Assembly: GCF_016801865.2 (NCBI RefSeq)
Contig: NC_068939.1
Coordinates: 72,964,100-73,028,099, forward strand
Origin: Culex pipiens pallens
Lineage: Eukaryota; Arthropoda; Insecta; Diptera; Culicidae
Length of the DNA: 64,000 nucleotides
Reading direction: 5' to 3'
The translations under genes were made by a program, and so were the position numbers. Below are positions 48,959 through 58,339 of this stretch, one piece after another. The notes under the pieces were generated by a model. The model saw only the letters and a list, made by a program, of their open reading frames with translations. It was not told where the DNA came from and searched no databases. Numbering within the stretch: position 1 is the stretch's first letter; every line of letters begins with the position of its first letter.

Positions 48959-49637
48959 AATATAACATTCATTACACCGTAACATTCGTTACACCGTAGT
49001 ATGGTCACACCGTAACATTGTTACACCGCAATATTCGTTACACCGCAGTATGGTTACACCGTAACATAGTAACACCGTAATATGATTACACCGTAACATT
49101 GTTACACCGCAACATTCGTTACTTCGTAGTATGATTACACCGTACACTTGTTACACCACAACATTCGTTACACCGTTACATTCGTTACACCGTAACATTG
49201 TTACACCGTAACATTGTTACACCGTAACATTGTTACACCGTAACATTGTTACACCGTAACATTGTTACACCGTAACATTGTAACAACGTAACATTGTTAC
49301 ACCGCAACATTCGTTACACCGTAACATTTCTTCACACCGTAGTTTGATTACTCTATAAAATTGTTACACCACAACATTGGTTACACCGTTACATTCGTTA
49401 CACCGTTACATTCGTTACACCGTTACATTCGTTACACCGTTACACCGCATCATTCGTTACACCGTAACATTCGTTACACCGTAACATTCGTTACACCGTA
49501 ACATTCGTTACACCGTAGTATGGTCACACCGTAACATTGTTACACCGCAATATTCGTTACACCGTAACAAAGTTACACCGTTATATTATTACACCGTTAC
49601 AGTGTTACACCGTAATAGTCTTACACCGTAACATTAT
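48959..49637. repeat. 16/17-bp tandem array TTACACCGTAACATTG, plus orientation
   Basis: About 40 units of TTACACCGTAACATTG or TTACACCGTAACATTCG with many single-base variants (GCAATATT, TAGTATGG). It adjoins the 47-bp array without spacer sequence and is mirrored across the centre near 49637. Confidence 0.95.
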
Positions 49638-50425
49638 TACGGTGTAACGAATGCCACGGTGTAATGAATGCTACGAAGCAACGAATGTTGCGGTGTAACA
49701 ATGTTACGGTGTAACCAAACTAAGGTGTAACGAATGTTACGGTGTAACGATTGATAAGCTGTAACGAATGTTACGGTGTAACGAATTTTGTGGTGTAACG
49801 AATGTTGCGGTGTAACAATATTACGATGTAACGAATGTAACGGTGTAACGAATGTTGTGGTGTTACAATGTTACGGTGTAATAATATTACGGTGTTACTT
49901 TGTTACGGTGTAACCATATTACGGTGTAACTTTGTTACGGTGTAATCATATTACGGTGTAACAATGTTACGGTGTGACCATACTACGGTGTAACGAATGT
50001 TACGGTGTAACGAATGATGCGGTGTAACGGTGTAACGAATGTAACGGTGTAACGAATGTAACGGTGTAACCAATGTTGTGGTGTAACAATTTTATAGTGT
50101 AATCAAACTACGGTGTGAAGAAATGTTACGGTGTAACGAATGTTGCGGTGTAACAATGTTACGTTGTTACAATGTTACGGTGTAACAATGTTACGGTGTA
50201 ACAATGTTACGGTGTAACGAATGTTGTGGTGTAACAAGTGTACGGTGTAATCATACTACGAAGTAACGAATGTTGCGGTGTAACAATGTTACGGTGTAAT
50301 CATATTACGGTGTTACTATGTTACGGTGTAACCATACTGCGGTGTAACGAATATTGCGGTGTAACAATTTTACGGTGTGACCATACTACGGTGTAACGAA
50401 TGTTACGGTGTAATGAATGTTATAT
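49638..50425. repeat. 16/17-bp tandem array, inverted orientation
   Basis: Reverse-complement copies (ACGGTGTAACGAATGTT and ACGGTGTAACAATGTT) of the preceding array, similar in length (about 790 bp against 680 bp), forming the inner part of the palindrome. Confidence 0.95.
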
Positions 50426-51090
50426 TGGTGGCACACTTGTGACAACGACCATACAAATCTCCATCAAAATATTGGTGGCACACTTGTGACAACCGCCATA
50501 CAAATCTCCATCAAAATATTGGTGGCACACTTGTGACAACGACCATACAAACTCCTACCAAAATATCCATTGCACACTTGTGACAACGACCATACAAACT
50601 CCTATCAAAATATTTGTTGCACACTTGTGACAACGACCATACAAACTTCCATCGAAATATTCGTGGCACACTTGTGACAACGACCATACAAACTCCTATC
50701 AAAATATCTGTCGCACACTTGTGACAACGACCATACAAACTCCTACCAAAATATTCGTGGCACACTTGTGACAACGACCATACAAACTCCTATCAAAATA
50801 TTTGTTGCACACTTGTGACAACGACCATACAAACTTCCATCGAAATTTTCGTGGCACACTTGTGACAACGACCATACAAACTCCTACCAAAATATTCGTG
50901 GCACACTTGTGACAACGACCATACAAACTCCTATCAAAATATCTGTTGCACACTTGTGACAACGACCATACAAACTCCTACCAAAATATTCGTGGCACAC
51001 TTGTGACAACGACCATACAAACTCCTATCAAAATATTTGTTGCACACTTGTGACAACGACCATACAAACCCATCAACATATTGGTGGTAC
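50426..51090. repeat. 47-bp tandem array, inverted orientation, about 14 units
   Basis: Units read CACACTTGTGACAACGACCA plus TACAAACTCCTACCAAAATA-like sequence, the reverse complement of the 46918-48958 array. Only about 14 units remain against about 43 in the other arm. The rare CCATTGCACAC variant is present here too (near 50569), so the arms share variants despite unequal length. Confidence 0.95.
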
Positions 51091-53029
51091 TCTTGTGACA
51101 ACGACCATAATCTCTTTGAAACTCTCTTGTGACACGTAGTACATGTTCTTCATTTTTTTGAAGTGCACTCTTGTGACAAGGTTAGTTATAAATCTCGCCA
51201 TAAAGTTGTAGTGACATCTGTTGGTACCATACAGTTTTATAGTTCTCTACTGCTTTTGCACGTGTCACAAGATAGCACAAAAAATTTGACTGGGAATTTG
51301 GTCTATATCACAAGTGTGCTTTGCTGTATACCGGAAACGGAAACAGATATCGAAAATCGGGTTAAAGCATCTTGTAGGGTTTGTTACGTATAACAAAACG
51401 TCATCATTAACTCATTTTCGACCAAAATGGTCTATGTCACAAGATAGCACACAGCTGACGATTTGTTTGTCTATACATGAGATGAACTCATGCCAAATAT
51501 GAGCCCTCTACAACAAAGGGAAGTGGGGTAAAACGGGCTTTGAAGTTTGAGGTCGAAAAAACATAAAAAATCTTAAAATTGCTCGCATTTCCGTAAAATT
51601 TCATCAATTCCAACCCTCTTAGATGCATTCGAAAGGTCTTTTGGAGCACTTCAAAATGTGCCATAGACATCCAGGATTGGTTTGACTTTTTCTCTTAGCT
51701 TTTGCAAATTACTGTCAAAAATGGATTTTTTTAAAACCTTAATATCTTTTTGCAACAGCCTCCAACACCCATACTCCCATAGGTCAAAAGATAGGTGATT
51801 TCATGGACTATAAGCCTACGGTAATAACTTTTTGGCCAATCGCAGTTTTTCTCATAGTTTTTCGATTTTTCTAGAACAAACATTTTACAACGTTAGTTTT
51901 TGCCCTGTAGGCCGCCATAGCGGCACTTTTTGGTTTCAATTTTGTCATATTTAGAATCCTCGGACAATTTCATGTATGTTAGGAGTATTGGAGTTGTGAT
52001 TTTAATTTAAAAAATTATTTAAAAAAACATTTTTAAAAAAAGAAATCGACCTTATTAACCCTATGATCAATACGTCAAATGCTGTATCAAGTAGGCGAAA
52101 CCCTGTTTTACCCCAAATTCAACAAATTGTTAAAAAATATTTTAATTCATTCTAAATGGCAATTTTTTAAATCAAATTTGCAAAGCCAATACTTCTAACT
52201 TACGTAAAATTTTCCGAGGATTTCGAATATGACAAAATTGAGACCAAAAAGTGCCGCTATGGAAGCCTACAGGGCAAAAACTAACGTTGTAAAATGTTTG
52301 TTATAGAAAAATCGAAAAACTATGAGAAAAACTGCGATTGGCCAAAAAGTTATTACCGTAGGCTTATAGTCCATGAAATTACCTATCTTTTGACCTATGG
52401 GAGTATGGGTGTTGGAGGCTGTTGCAAAAAGATATTAAGGTTTTAAAAAAATCCATTTTTGACAGTAATTTGCAAAAGCTAAGAGAAAAAGTCAAACCAA
52501 TCCTGGATGTCTATGGCACACTTTGAAGTGCTCCAAAAGACCTTTCGAATGCATCTAAGAGGGTTGGAATTGATGAAATTTTACGGAAATGCGAGCAATT
52601 TTAAGATCTTTTATGTTTTTTCGACCACAAACGTCAAAGCCCGTTTTACCCCACTTCCCTTTGTCGTAGAGGGCTCATATTTGGCATGAGTTCATCTCAT
52701 GTATAGACAAACAAACGCTGAAAGTTTCATCCAAATCGGAGCAACTTGATACGACCTGTTACACATTGGTGAAAAACTCGCTCTTAAGAATTTCAAAATC
52801 CAAAATGGCGGCCAAAATGGCCGTGATAAAATATTGAAAACTGCATTTTGTAATTTAATAGGCATTCAACTATTTAAATTTGACTAAAATGGGGTCACAG
52901 AACCCGAGTTTCACGTTAAAAGTAAGAAAATCTCATTGATAAAGACGCTCAAAAGATTCCCTGAAAACATTTTAAAATCGTTTGAAAATTACGTATTTTT
53001 TGGGAATTCAACTTTGTCTTACTAAAATC

Positions 53030-53648
53030 TAGAGGTGGGCAAAACCGCTCTTTTTTAGGAGCCGCTCATTTTCGTTCGCACATTAAAAAGAGCCGCTCTT
53101 TTGAACGGCTCTTTCGCTATTTTCAAAATTTTAATGAAAAGGTTATTTTTAAGAATCGTGTGATTTTATAACTTATTTCACATAGGTCTATTATAAATTA
53201 TTTGATTGAATGGTATTCAAACTAATATCTAGGATGTTGGAAAAATTGCCATTAATTTTTAAATTGCGATTATTTCTGCAAGAATTGAAGTAATGCTGAT
53301 ATTTTATTTGGAGAAAATATTCTGTGAACTCTTTTCTACATTCTGATTTAATCAATAAAGTCTATAAACGCTCAAGTTAAATTGGACAAAAGGATTTTTT
53401 TTCCGGTAATAATTTTAATCTACAATTAGTTGTTCAATGATTTTTTTTCATTTTGTTCATAAAATCATTTAATTTTAGGATTAATTATTATAAACATTGA
53501 ATTATTTGAAATTGCATTGTCAATTCTCAAGTACAAATTTAATTCTACATTTTTTTTTAAATTTAATTAATAAAATTTATAACAAAAATCATGCTGGCTT
53601 GAAACGGTTCTTTTATTTGAGCGGCTCGCTCTTTTTTGCCCACCTCTA
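53030..53648. mobile_element. 619-bp hAT-like element (TAGAGGTGGGCAAA ends)
   Basis: Termini TAGAGGTGGGCAAAACCGCT and its inverted counterpart (TTTTTTGCCCACCTCTA at the right), with AAAATC repeated at both flanks (53024-53029, 53649-53654). Subterminal AGAGCCGCTCTTTTGAACGG forms further inverted motifs. The AGGTGGGCAA end is common among insect hAT elements. Only 6 bp of duplication are clear instead of 8. Non-coding, AT-rich interior. Confidence 0.75.
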
Positions 53649-53654
53649 AAAATC

Positions 53655-54290
53655 CTACCGTTTTTGAATGACCAGCCCCCAAAATTGTTTAGAGACTTGT
53701 ATGGAAAAACTAATGAACAAAGTTTCATGCAAATCAGAAAACACAAAGAAAAATTGATTTGCGAAATCGTGGGAAACTGATGATAATTTCACCAGTTCCT
53801 GATGCAAAAAGAGGTAATATTCAATTATAAAATTTTCAATTTTCCAAACCAAAACATTAATTTTACTGTGTGCTTTTGCAACTCAGTCAAGCAAATCAAC
53901 TCTGCTAGCAGTTTCACTCTCTTTCTCCTCACATTCCTGGTGACCATAAATTTGACGATAACTGACCTGATAATTAGTACCATCAGCACGAAAAACGCTG
54001 AAAGGTCTTTCAGCATGATGAGACGTCGTCCTCCGTTTGTGGATGGTTTATTTGCTTGTTTGATGGACGACTGTCCTCCCGATCGCCCTCAAGAGGGCCC
54101 CCCGTTTCCTCCTTCTTTCTAGTTGATTTTTTGGAGACAAGACTCCGATGTCTTACGGGAAGGGTCTTTCAAAGGGGCGGGATTGGTGAAAGAGATGATT
54201 ATTATTGACCGATCTGCCCGGTCACTCTACTTCCGCCTCATCATTCATTTTCATTCATGAATTTGTGTTTTTCTTTTCTTTCTTCTTCAG
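53655..54290 (+). other. 3' end of intron 1
   Basis: Begins with a short FB2-like fragment (TTTAGAGACTTGTATGGAAA near 53690), then unique sequence from about 53860 and the pyrimidine-rich acceptor TTTCTTTCTTCTTCAG ending at 54290. No gene. Confidence 0.6.
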
Positions 54291-54558
54291 GCGAATGTTC
54301 CCCTCGATGAGGCTCACCGTGGACGGCCTGGACGCGGACACCAATTACTGCGTGCTGCTCGAGATGATGCCCATCAGCGACTGCCGGTTCAAGTTTAGCG
54401 GCTCGCAGTGGGTTCCGGCGGGTGGCGCCGAACCCCAGAGTCCGCAGCGCTTTTGTCTGCACCCGGACAGTCCGGCCCTCGGGACGCACTGGGCCTCGCA
54501 GCCGATCGTGTTCAACAAGGTCAAGCTGACCAACAACACGCTGGACAACAACGGACAC
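54291..54558 (+). CDS. Doc: T-box transcription factor (Dorsocross-like), exon 2
   Basis: This exon encodes 89 complete codons of the central T-box after one base that completes Arg from exon 1. It starts RMFPSMRLTVDGLDADTNYC, continues VLLEMMPISDCRFKFSGSQW, VPAGGAEPQSPQR, LHPDSPALGTHW and ends VFNKVKLTNNTLDNNGH. RRMFPSM, HPDSPA.G.HW and KLTNN are landmark T-box motifs used in folding, DNA contact and dimer contact. The CRFKFSGSQWVPAGGAEPQSPQR segment resembles Dorsocross/Tbx6-group proteins more than omb/Tbx2 or midline/H15, which have different residues there. Donor GTGAGT follows at 54559 (phase 0). No stop or frameshift; codons are GC-rich, unlike the introns. In flies Dorsocross proteins act in amnioserosa, heart and dorsolateral ectoderm downstream of Dpp; transfer of that role here is inference. 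Confidence 0.93.
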
Positions 54559-54729
54559 GTGAGTTACTTTTTGTACGAGTGAGGAGGGAGGGGGGGGGGG
54601 CATCATTAGAGGAGACTTGGAGAGATGTTCTAGGTGAAAGCGATCTAATCAACTCTTCCATCATTTTCTGTGAAGCTTTGTGTCAATCCAAAATTTTGCA
54701 ATAATATTGCGTAACCACAATTTGCTACA

Positions 54730-55042
54730 TTTAAGGTAAAGTCATCTAATAACTCTCTTCAGATTAAACCAATTAGGATGCTTCACTCTGCATTTTGTTG
54801 CATATTTAAGCCCTGAATTTTGAAATTTAGTTGAGTTGTGCCTAAGCTACAGCCTTTTTAAGATTTTTGACGTTTTTAAACCTTAAACTTTGTGTCCGAA
54901 TGTGGCCTACTTCCCGTTGACCTAGAGTGTTCATATTTTGGCCAGATGCTAGTTTTATATATACATTGTATAAACAACCCCTGCAAATTTCAGGCAGATT
55001 GGTGAGATCCAAACGACGTCCCATACAAAGGAGTATGTCCTC
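54730..55042. mobile_element. Truncated FB1 foldback arm
   Basis: Matches the right arm of 73-1471 from about 1170 to 1450: CTGCATTTTGTTGCAT, TTTTTAAGATTTTTGACG, CTTCCCGTTGACCTAGAGTG, GGCCAGATGCTAGTTTTATA and CCAAACGACGTCCCATACAA. The terminal TTAA end and the other arm are missing. Confidence 0.8.
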
Positions 55043-55195
55043 TTTTTCTCATATTTTTGTTAGAATTGCTCGAAAACTACCCAAATGTTTGAAAATCTCC
55101 ACTTCAAACATTGTAGCGTGTCAATACAATTCCCTCGAACAAGAAACACTGTTGGATGACTTGTTTTTACCATATCGATGTATTTGAGCATCATT

Positions 55196-55445
55196 TTAGT
55201 TTCATTTGACCCAATGTCACCCCCTCTAAGGAGTGAGATTGGGTCAATTTTCAAACTATTGGCATTTAAGGTAGTGTTCATCAAAATCCACCATATTTTG
55301 GGAAAATGTTAGTAAACTATCTAAGAACAAATCTACGTTGAAAGATTTTCGATGTTATTTAAATTATTTTTGTCATTAAGAAATTACGAGAGGTGTATCG
55401 TTTTTTTGACCCATAGTCACCCCCACTGACGGAATGTTTAAAGCT
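55196..55445. repeat. Dispersed repeat, copy 2 (GACCCAATGTCACCCCCTCT)
   Basis: Same order of landmarks and orientation as 35270-35530. Boundaries are not defined and no termini were found. Confidence 0.6.
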
Positions 55446-55496
55446 GGCAATCCGGCAGAATCATTGGTTATATTCTCCATCCTATGTTTCACGCAA

Positions 55497-55501
55497 AAAA
55501 A

Positions 55502-55536
<35 letters not shown>

Positions 55537-55538
55537 AT
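55497..55538. repeat. (AAAT)n microsatellite
   Basis: About ten perfect AAAT/ATAA repeats. Confidence 0.95.
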
Positions 55539-55559
55539 GAGTCGTAAAAGATTATTACT

Positions 55560-56000
55560 GAACTGTCATATGTAGGACTAGTGATTTTTCGCGATTTCGC
55601 GGAAGTCGCGTAATACGTGAAATTTGCCCTTGGTCGTGATATTTTGTAAATACCGTGAAATGCCGATATTCGAAATAATCTATTGTCAAATTTTTCCTCA
55701 GTTTATTTTCACTTTTATTTTGTTATTCGAACACTCCACAAGATTTTAAATTGGTATTTTGAAATAAAAAAAATAATATGCATTGCAAATTTAGAACGTT
55801 TTTGCTGATATTGTTTAATACAGTATTTTACGAAATGCAGATGAATTAATAATAAATTTTCAGAAAATGTTTTGGTTATTTATGTATTGGTTTGTTTAAT
55901 TTGGGTTAAAAAACAATACATGTTAAAACAAAATTTATTAACCATTTTGCAAAGTTATGGAACTATTAAAAATATATATATGGAATTTTCGATAACAAAT
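55560..56000. other. AT-rich intronic DNA
   Basis: Contains TTTTTCGCGATTTCGCGG near 55585 and otherwise A/T-rich non-coding sequence. No feature could be supported. Confidence 0.5.
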
Positions 56001-56082
56001 CGTCGCTTGTGTGCATGTTGTGAGTCACTTGTGACACGCCTGCTGAAAAATAGGACATGTCACCTAATAGCACCAAGCGACG
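56001..56082. mobile_element. 82-bp miniature relative of the giant palindromic element
   Basis: Ends CGTCGCTTG and CAAGCGACG are inverted, flanked by AAAT on both sides (55997-56000, 56083-56086). Inside are TCACTTGTGACACG and GGACATGTCACC, the same GTCACAAG-type wording as in the 5.3-kb element, and TGCTATTAGGTGACAT (reverse complement) parallels TGCTATCTTGTGACAT there. Its 4-bp target AAAT is the complement of the ATTT target of the large element. Confidence 0.7.
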
Positions 56083-56254
56083 AAATGTTAAAATACTTAT
56101 TTGCTGATTATACTTTTTATTTGTCTGTTTTTTTGGTTGTGAATATTGGAGAAATTTCAGCATATTAAATTTCTAAAATCTCAGTAATTGTTTGCGCACA
56201 TACTAGCGTCAGATTCCCGGTGCCTTGCAAAATCGGATCTTTCAACGTAAATTA

Positions 56255-56602
56255 GAACTCGCGGGTTGTACAGAAAACATTTATTCGTTATTCGTCAGGT
56301 TTTATTCGCGGTCAGTAAATGGACGGACTAAAAGTGGACTGTAAACACTAATCTTAGTAATACTGCGTCTGATAATGGTCTGAACTGGTCAGTAGTACGG
56401 TTCGCAGAGCAATGGCCAACCGCTAGTCGGTTCCTGCTGGCCAAAGCTACTTAATTTGAACAGTAGAACTCCAGGCACTCACTGGATGTTCTGTTTTGTT
56501 GTTGTATGTGTTATGCTGTCTGTTTTTGTGTTGCTGTACTAGAGCATAATCTGCACTGGCTCACAAAATCTGTTCTGACCTGATCTGAGCGCGTTGCTTA
56601 AT
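56255..56602 (-). mobile_element. Possible solo LTR or small retroelement with flanking direct repeat
   Basis: A 348-bp GC-richer block between two copies of CGTAAATTA (56246-56254, 56603-56611). On the minus strand it contains two AATAAA signals (near 56285 and 56305), followed by TGTACAACCCGCGAGTTC. A promoter/polyadenylation-bearing LTR in antisense is the likeliest reading, but 9 bp is long for an LTR duplication and typical TG...CA ends are not clear. Confidence 0.4.
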
Positions 56603-57116
56603 CGTAAATTAAGGTGATGAAAATTTTACAAATATCACAAAAAAATAATTCGTTTTTATTTTGCAATGAATATACTATGTAAAGGGGTAAATTTTTGTAC
56701 CTCGAGCTAATATTTGCCTAAATTTTAAGTAGATTTTAGAGTACCGTGAAATTTTAATGTTATGCCACATAATTTAAAAAGTTATGCCGTGAAAAATTAC
56801 TCATATGCATCAATTGAATGACAACATTTATCTTGCATAATAGTCACAAGTAATCGCGTGAAATTTTGATTATTTGGATATACTTAAAGAAAAATACATG
56901 GAATAGATGGCATTAAAGTGAATGCGTCTACACAATCATAAATATTTGTTTGGCTTTCTTATTCTTGTTTTATCTTTTTGAATTAAAAAACGTGATAATT
57001 TGACAGCAAAATATCATTTCTATCCTCATAAAAATTTTAGTTCTTTATTAATATCTTTATTTGAAATTTATAACACATATTATCATTTCTAAATAAAAAC
57101 AATTATTTTACGGTGT

Positions 57117-57597
57117 TTAACACTGGAACGCCCAACGCATGTCCAACTTACACGGACGCCCAAGCCTCCCAAAAAAGTTGGAACGGTAACTTCAACTCGC
57201 TGGTTCTCGGGCATAACTCAACCAATCGGGACGATTCTTGTTTCCAGTAATTTGTTAGAATGTCTAGATGATCCTAGAACTTTGCAGAACTTAAATTGAT
57301 CAAATCTGTAATTTCTGCGACCGAAAACATCGTTCCACCTTTTTTCAAAACGACTGCCTCCGCGGAAATTTTGGCGAATTTTTTTTTGTACGCGAAAAAA
57401 AAAGTTGGAACGATGTTTTTGATCGCAAAAATTACAGATTTGATCAAATTAAGTTCTGCAAAGTTCTAGAATCATCTAGACATCCTAACAAATCACTGGA
57501 AAGAAGAATCATCTTGATTGGTTGAGTTATGCCCGAATTCCGTTGAGTTGAAGTTACCGTTCCAACTTTTTTGGAGCCTTGGGCGTTGGAATGTTAA
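57117..57597. mobile_element. TTAA-flanked MITE, copy 3
   Basis: TTAACACTGGAACGCCCAAC at the left and GGGCGTTGGAATGTTAA at the right, with TTAA at both ends. The inverted arms share AACGGTAACTTCAAC, TTCTGCAAAGTTCTAG and ATTACAGATTTGATCAAATT-type segments. The best preserved of the three copies. Non-coding. Confidence 0.88.
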
Positions 57598-57882
57598 AAG
57601 AGAAAATTCAAGCATTTAAGTTATATTCTTAACCAAATTTATTGCATTCTGAATTTTTGAATAAGTTTTTTTTAAGCTTCTTAATTTAAAAAAATAATAA
57701 GATGTGTAAACAAACGGTCAATTATGCATGCTTTAAATATTTTTTATTTGCAAGAATCTTTTCAAAATAATCTGTGTACAATAGGTTTCCTGTGCTGATT
57801 TTTCATCAAATTTGGAATAATTTTTAATGCATCCAACAAAAATGTCAAACAATGTGAAAAAATTTAAAAAGGTGCATGAAAA

Positions 57883-58172
57883 CAAGCCTAACCCGACAAA
57901 CTTCGTCTTGTCTTTTATTCGTTTGTTGACGTTTTTAACTTGATTGCATATTCAGCCTCCTGTGATCAAAATTTTATTTGATGTAACTTTTCCCATACAA
58001 TCTGCAGATTTTCCGGAACCGGTTCCAGAGAGGCCAAAGTTGTAACTTGTTGGCATAAAAACCATCCTTGGGCTTATACGAACCCAACGCAACAAAAAGC
58101 ACCTCGATCCGACGCTCCGTATTGAATTGATTCGCGTTCGAACAAAACCGTCGTAATTTTTTATACATATAG
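57883..58172 (-). mobile_element. Non-autonomous Helitron-like element, copy 2
   Basis: The reverse complement starts CTATATGTATAAAAAATTAC then GACGGTTTTGTTCGAACGCG, and ends with the hairpin GACAAGACGAAGTTTGTC plus GGGTTAGGCTTG, parallel to 32159-32432. No terminal inverted repeats and no TSD, as expected for Helitrons. Confidence 0.65.
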
Positions 58173-58339
58173 TTTTACTGTTGACGCACAGTTAAGTTGA
58201 ACATGTTTCAAAATTTTAACTTTGATACAATTTTTATTAGCGGTGCACATCAACCAAAGTTATTGCACCAAAATGTTTGGGGATACAAATTTAAGTGTTT
58301 TTCAAACTACGGAAACTATCGATATAATTTTTGATTTAA

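Larger units (their letters stand above)
46154..51460. mobile_element. 5.3-kb giant palindromic element with inverted satellite arrays
   Basis: Termini CGTCAGCTGTGTGCTATCTT (46154) and its inverted copy (ending 51460), with ATTT duplicated at both flanks (46150-46153, 51461-51464). The undisrupted partner arm near 52710 reads GTTTGTTTGTC where the filled site has ATTT...ATTTGTTTGTC, supporting a 4-bp duplication. Inside, the motif GTCACAAG(T/A)GTGC recurs throughout. The arms carry a 47-bp array and a 16/17-bp array in mirror order. No transposase or other protein is recognisable. The superfamily is uncertain; 4-bp duplications occur in Sola and CMC/Chapaev types. Confidence 0.8.
46068..52787. 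mobile_element. TTAA-flanked foldback (FB1 type) hosting the giant palindrome
   Basis: TTAA at both ends (46068-46071, 52784-52787). The right terminus CTCGCTCTTAA equals that of the element at 73-1471, and the left terminus is diverged (TTAAGAGGCAG). Arms share GGTCGTATCAAGTTGCTCCG, and further in GAGCCCTCTACAACAAAGGG next to AAGTGGGGTAAAACGGGC. Its own loop is near 52060-52120. Without the 5307-bp insertion and its 4-bp duplication it would be 1409 bp, close to the 1399 bp of the first FB1 copy. Confidence 0.8.
45918..52960. mobile_element. Mariner-type MITE family, copy 2, split by a nested insertion
   Basis: The left part 45918-46067 begins CAGTCCAGACTCGATTATCC after TA and runs to GTATGACCCCTGAACTACGC. 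The right part resumes at 52788 with GAATTTCAAAATCCAAAATG then GCGGCCAAAATGG. In copy 1 (38745-39149, reverse complement) these parts are contiguous around a GTTAACTTCAAGATGGCG sequence. The 6.7-kb insertion at TTAA therefore separates them. The right boundary is not sharply defined. Confidence 0.7.
4529..54290 (+). other. Intron 1 of the T-box gene (about 49.8 kb)
   Basis: GTAAGT donor at 4529 and a TTCTTTCTTCTTCAG acceptor ending at 54290. Phase 2 is conserved on both sides: CG from exon 1 plus G from exon 2 makes Arg. The intron alternates unique islands, which are candidate enhancers, with many nested non-autonomous transposons listed separately. I see no nested host gene in it. Confidence 0.85.

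Noticed and set aside
46918..51090. CRISPR-like appearance of regularly spaced repeats
   Set aside because: The units are contiguous with no unique spacers, the host is eukaryotic, and both arrays are inverted copies within a transposon.
54241..54606. 121-codon minus-strand frame opposite exon 2
   Set aside because: It is the shadow of the GC-rich T-box exon on the other strand.
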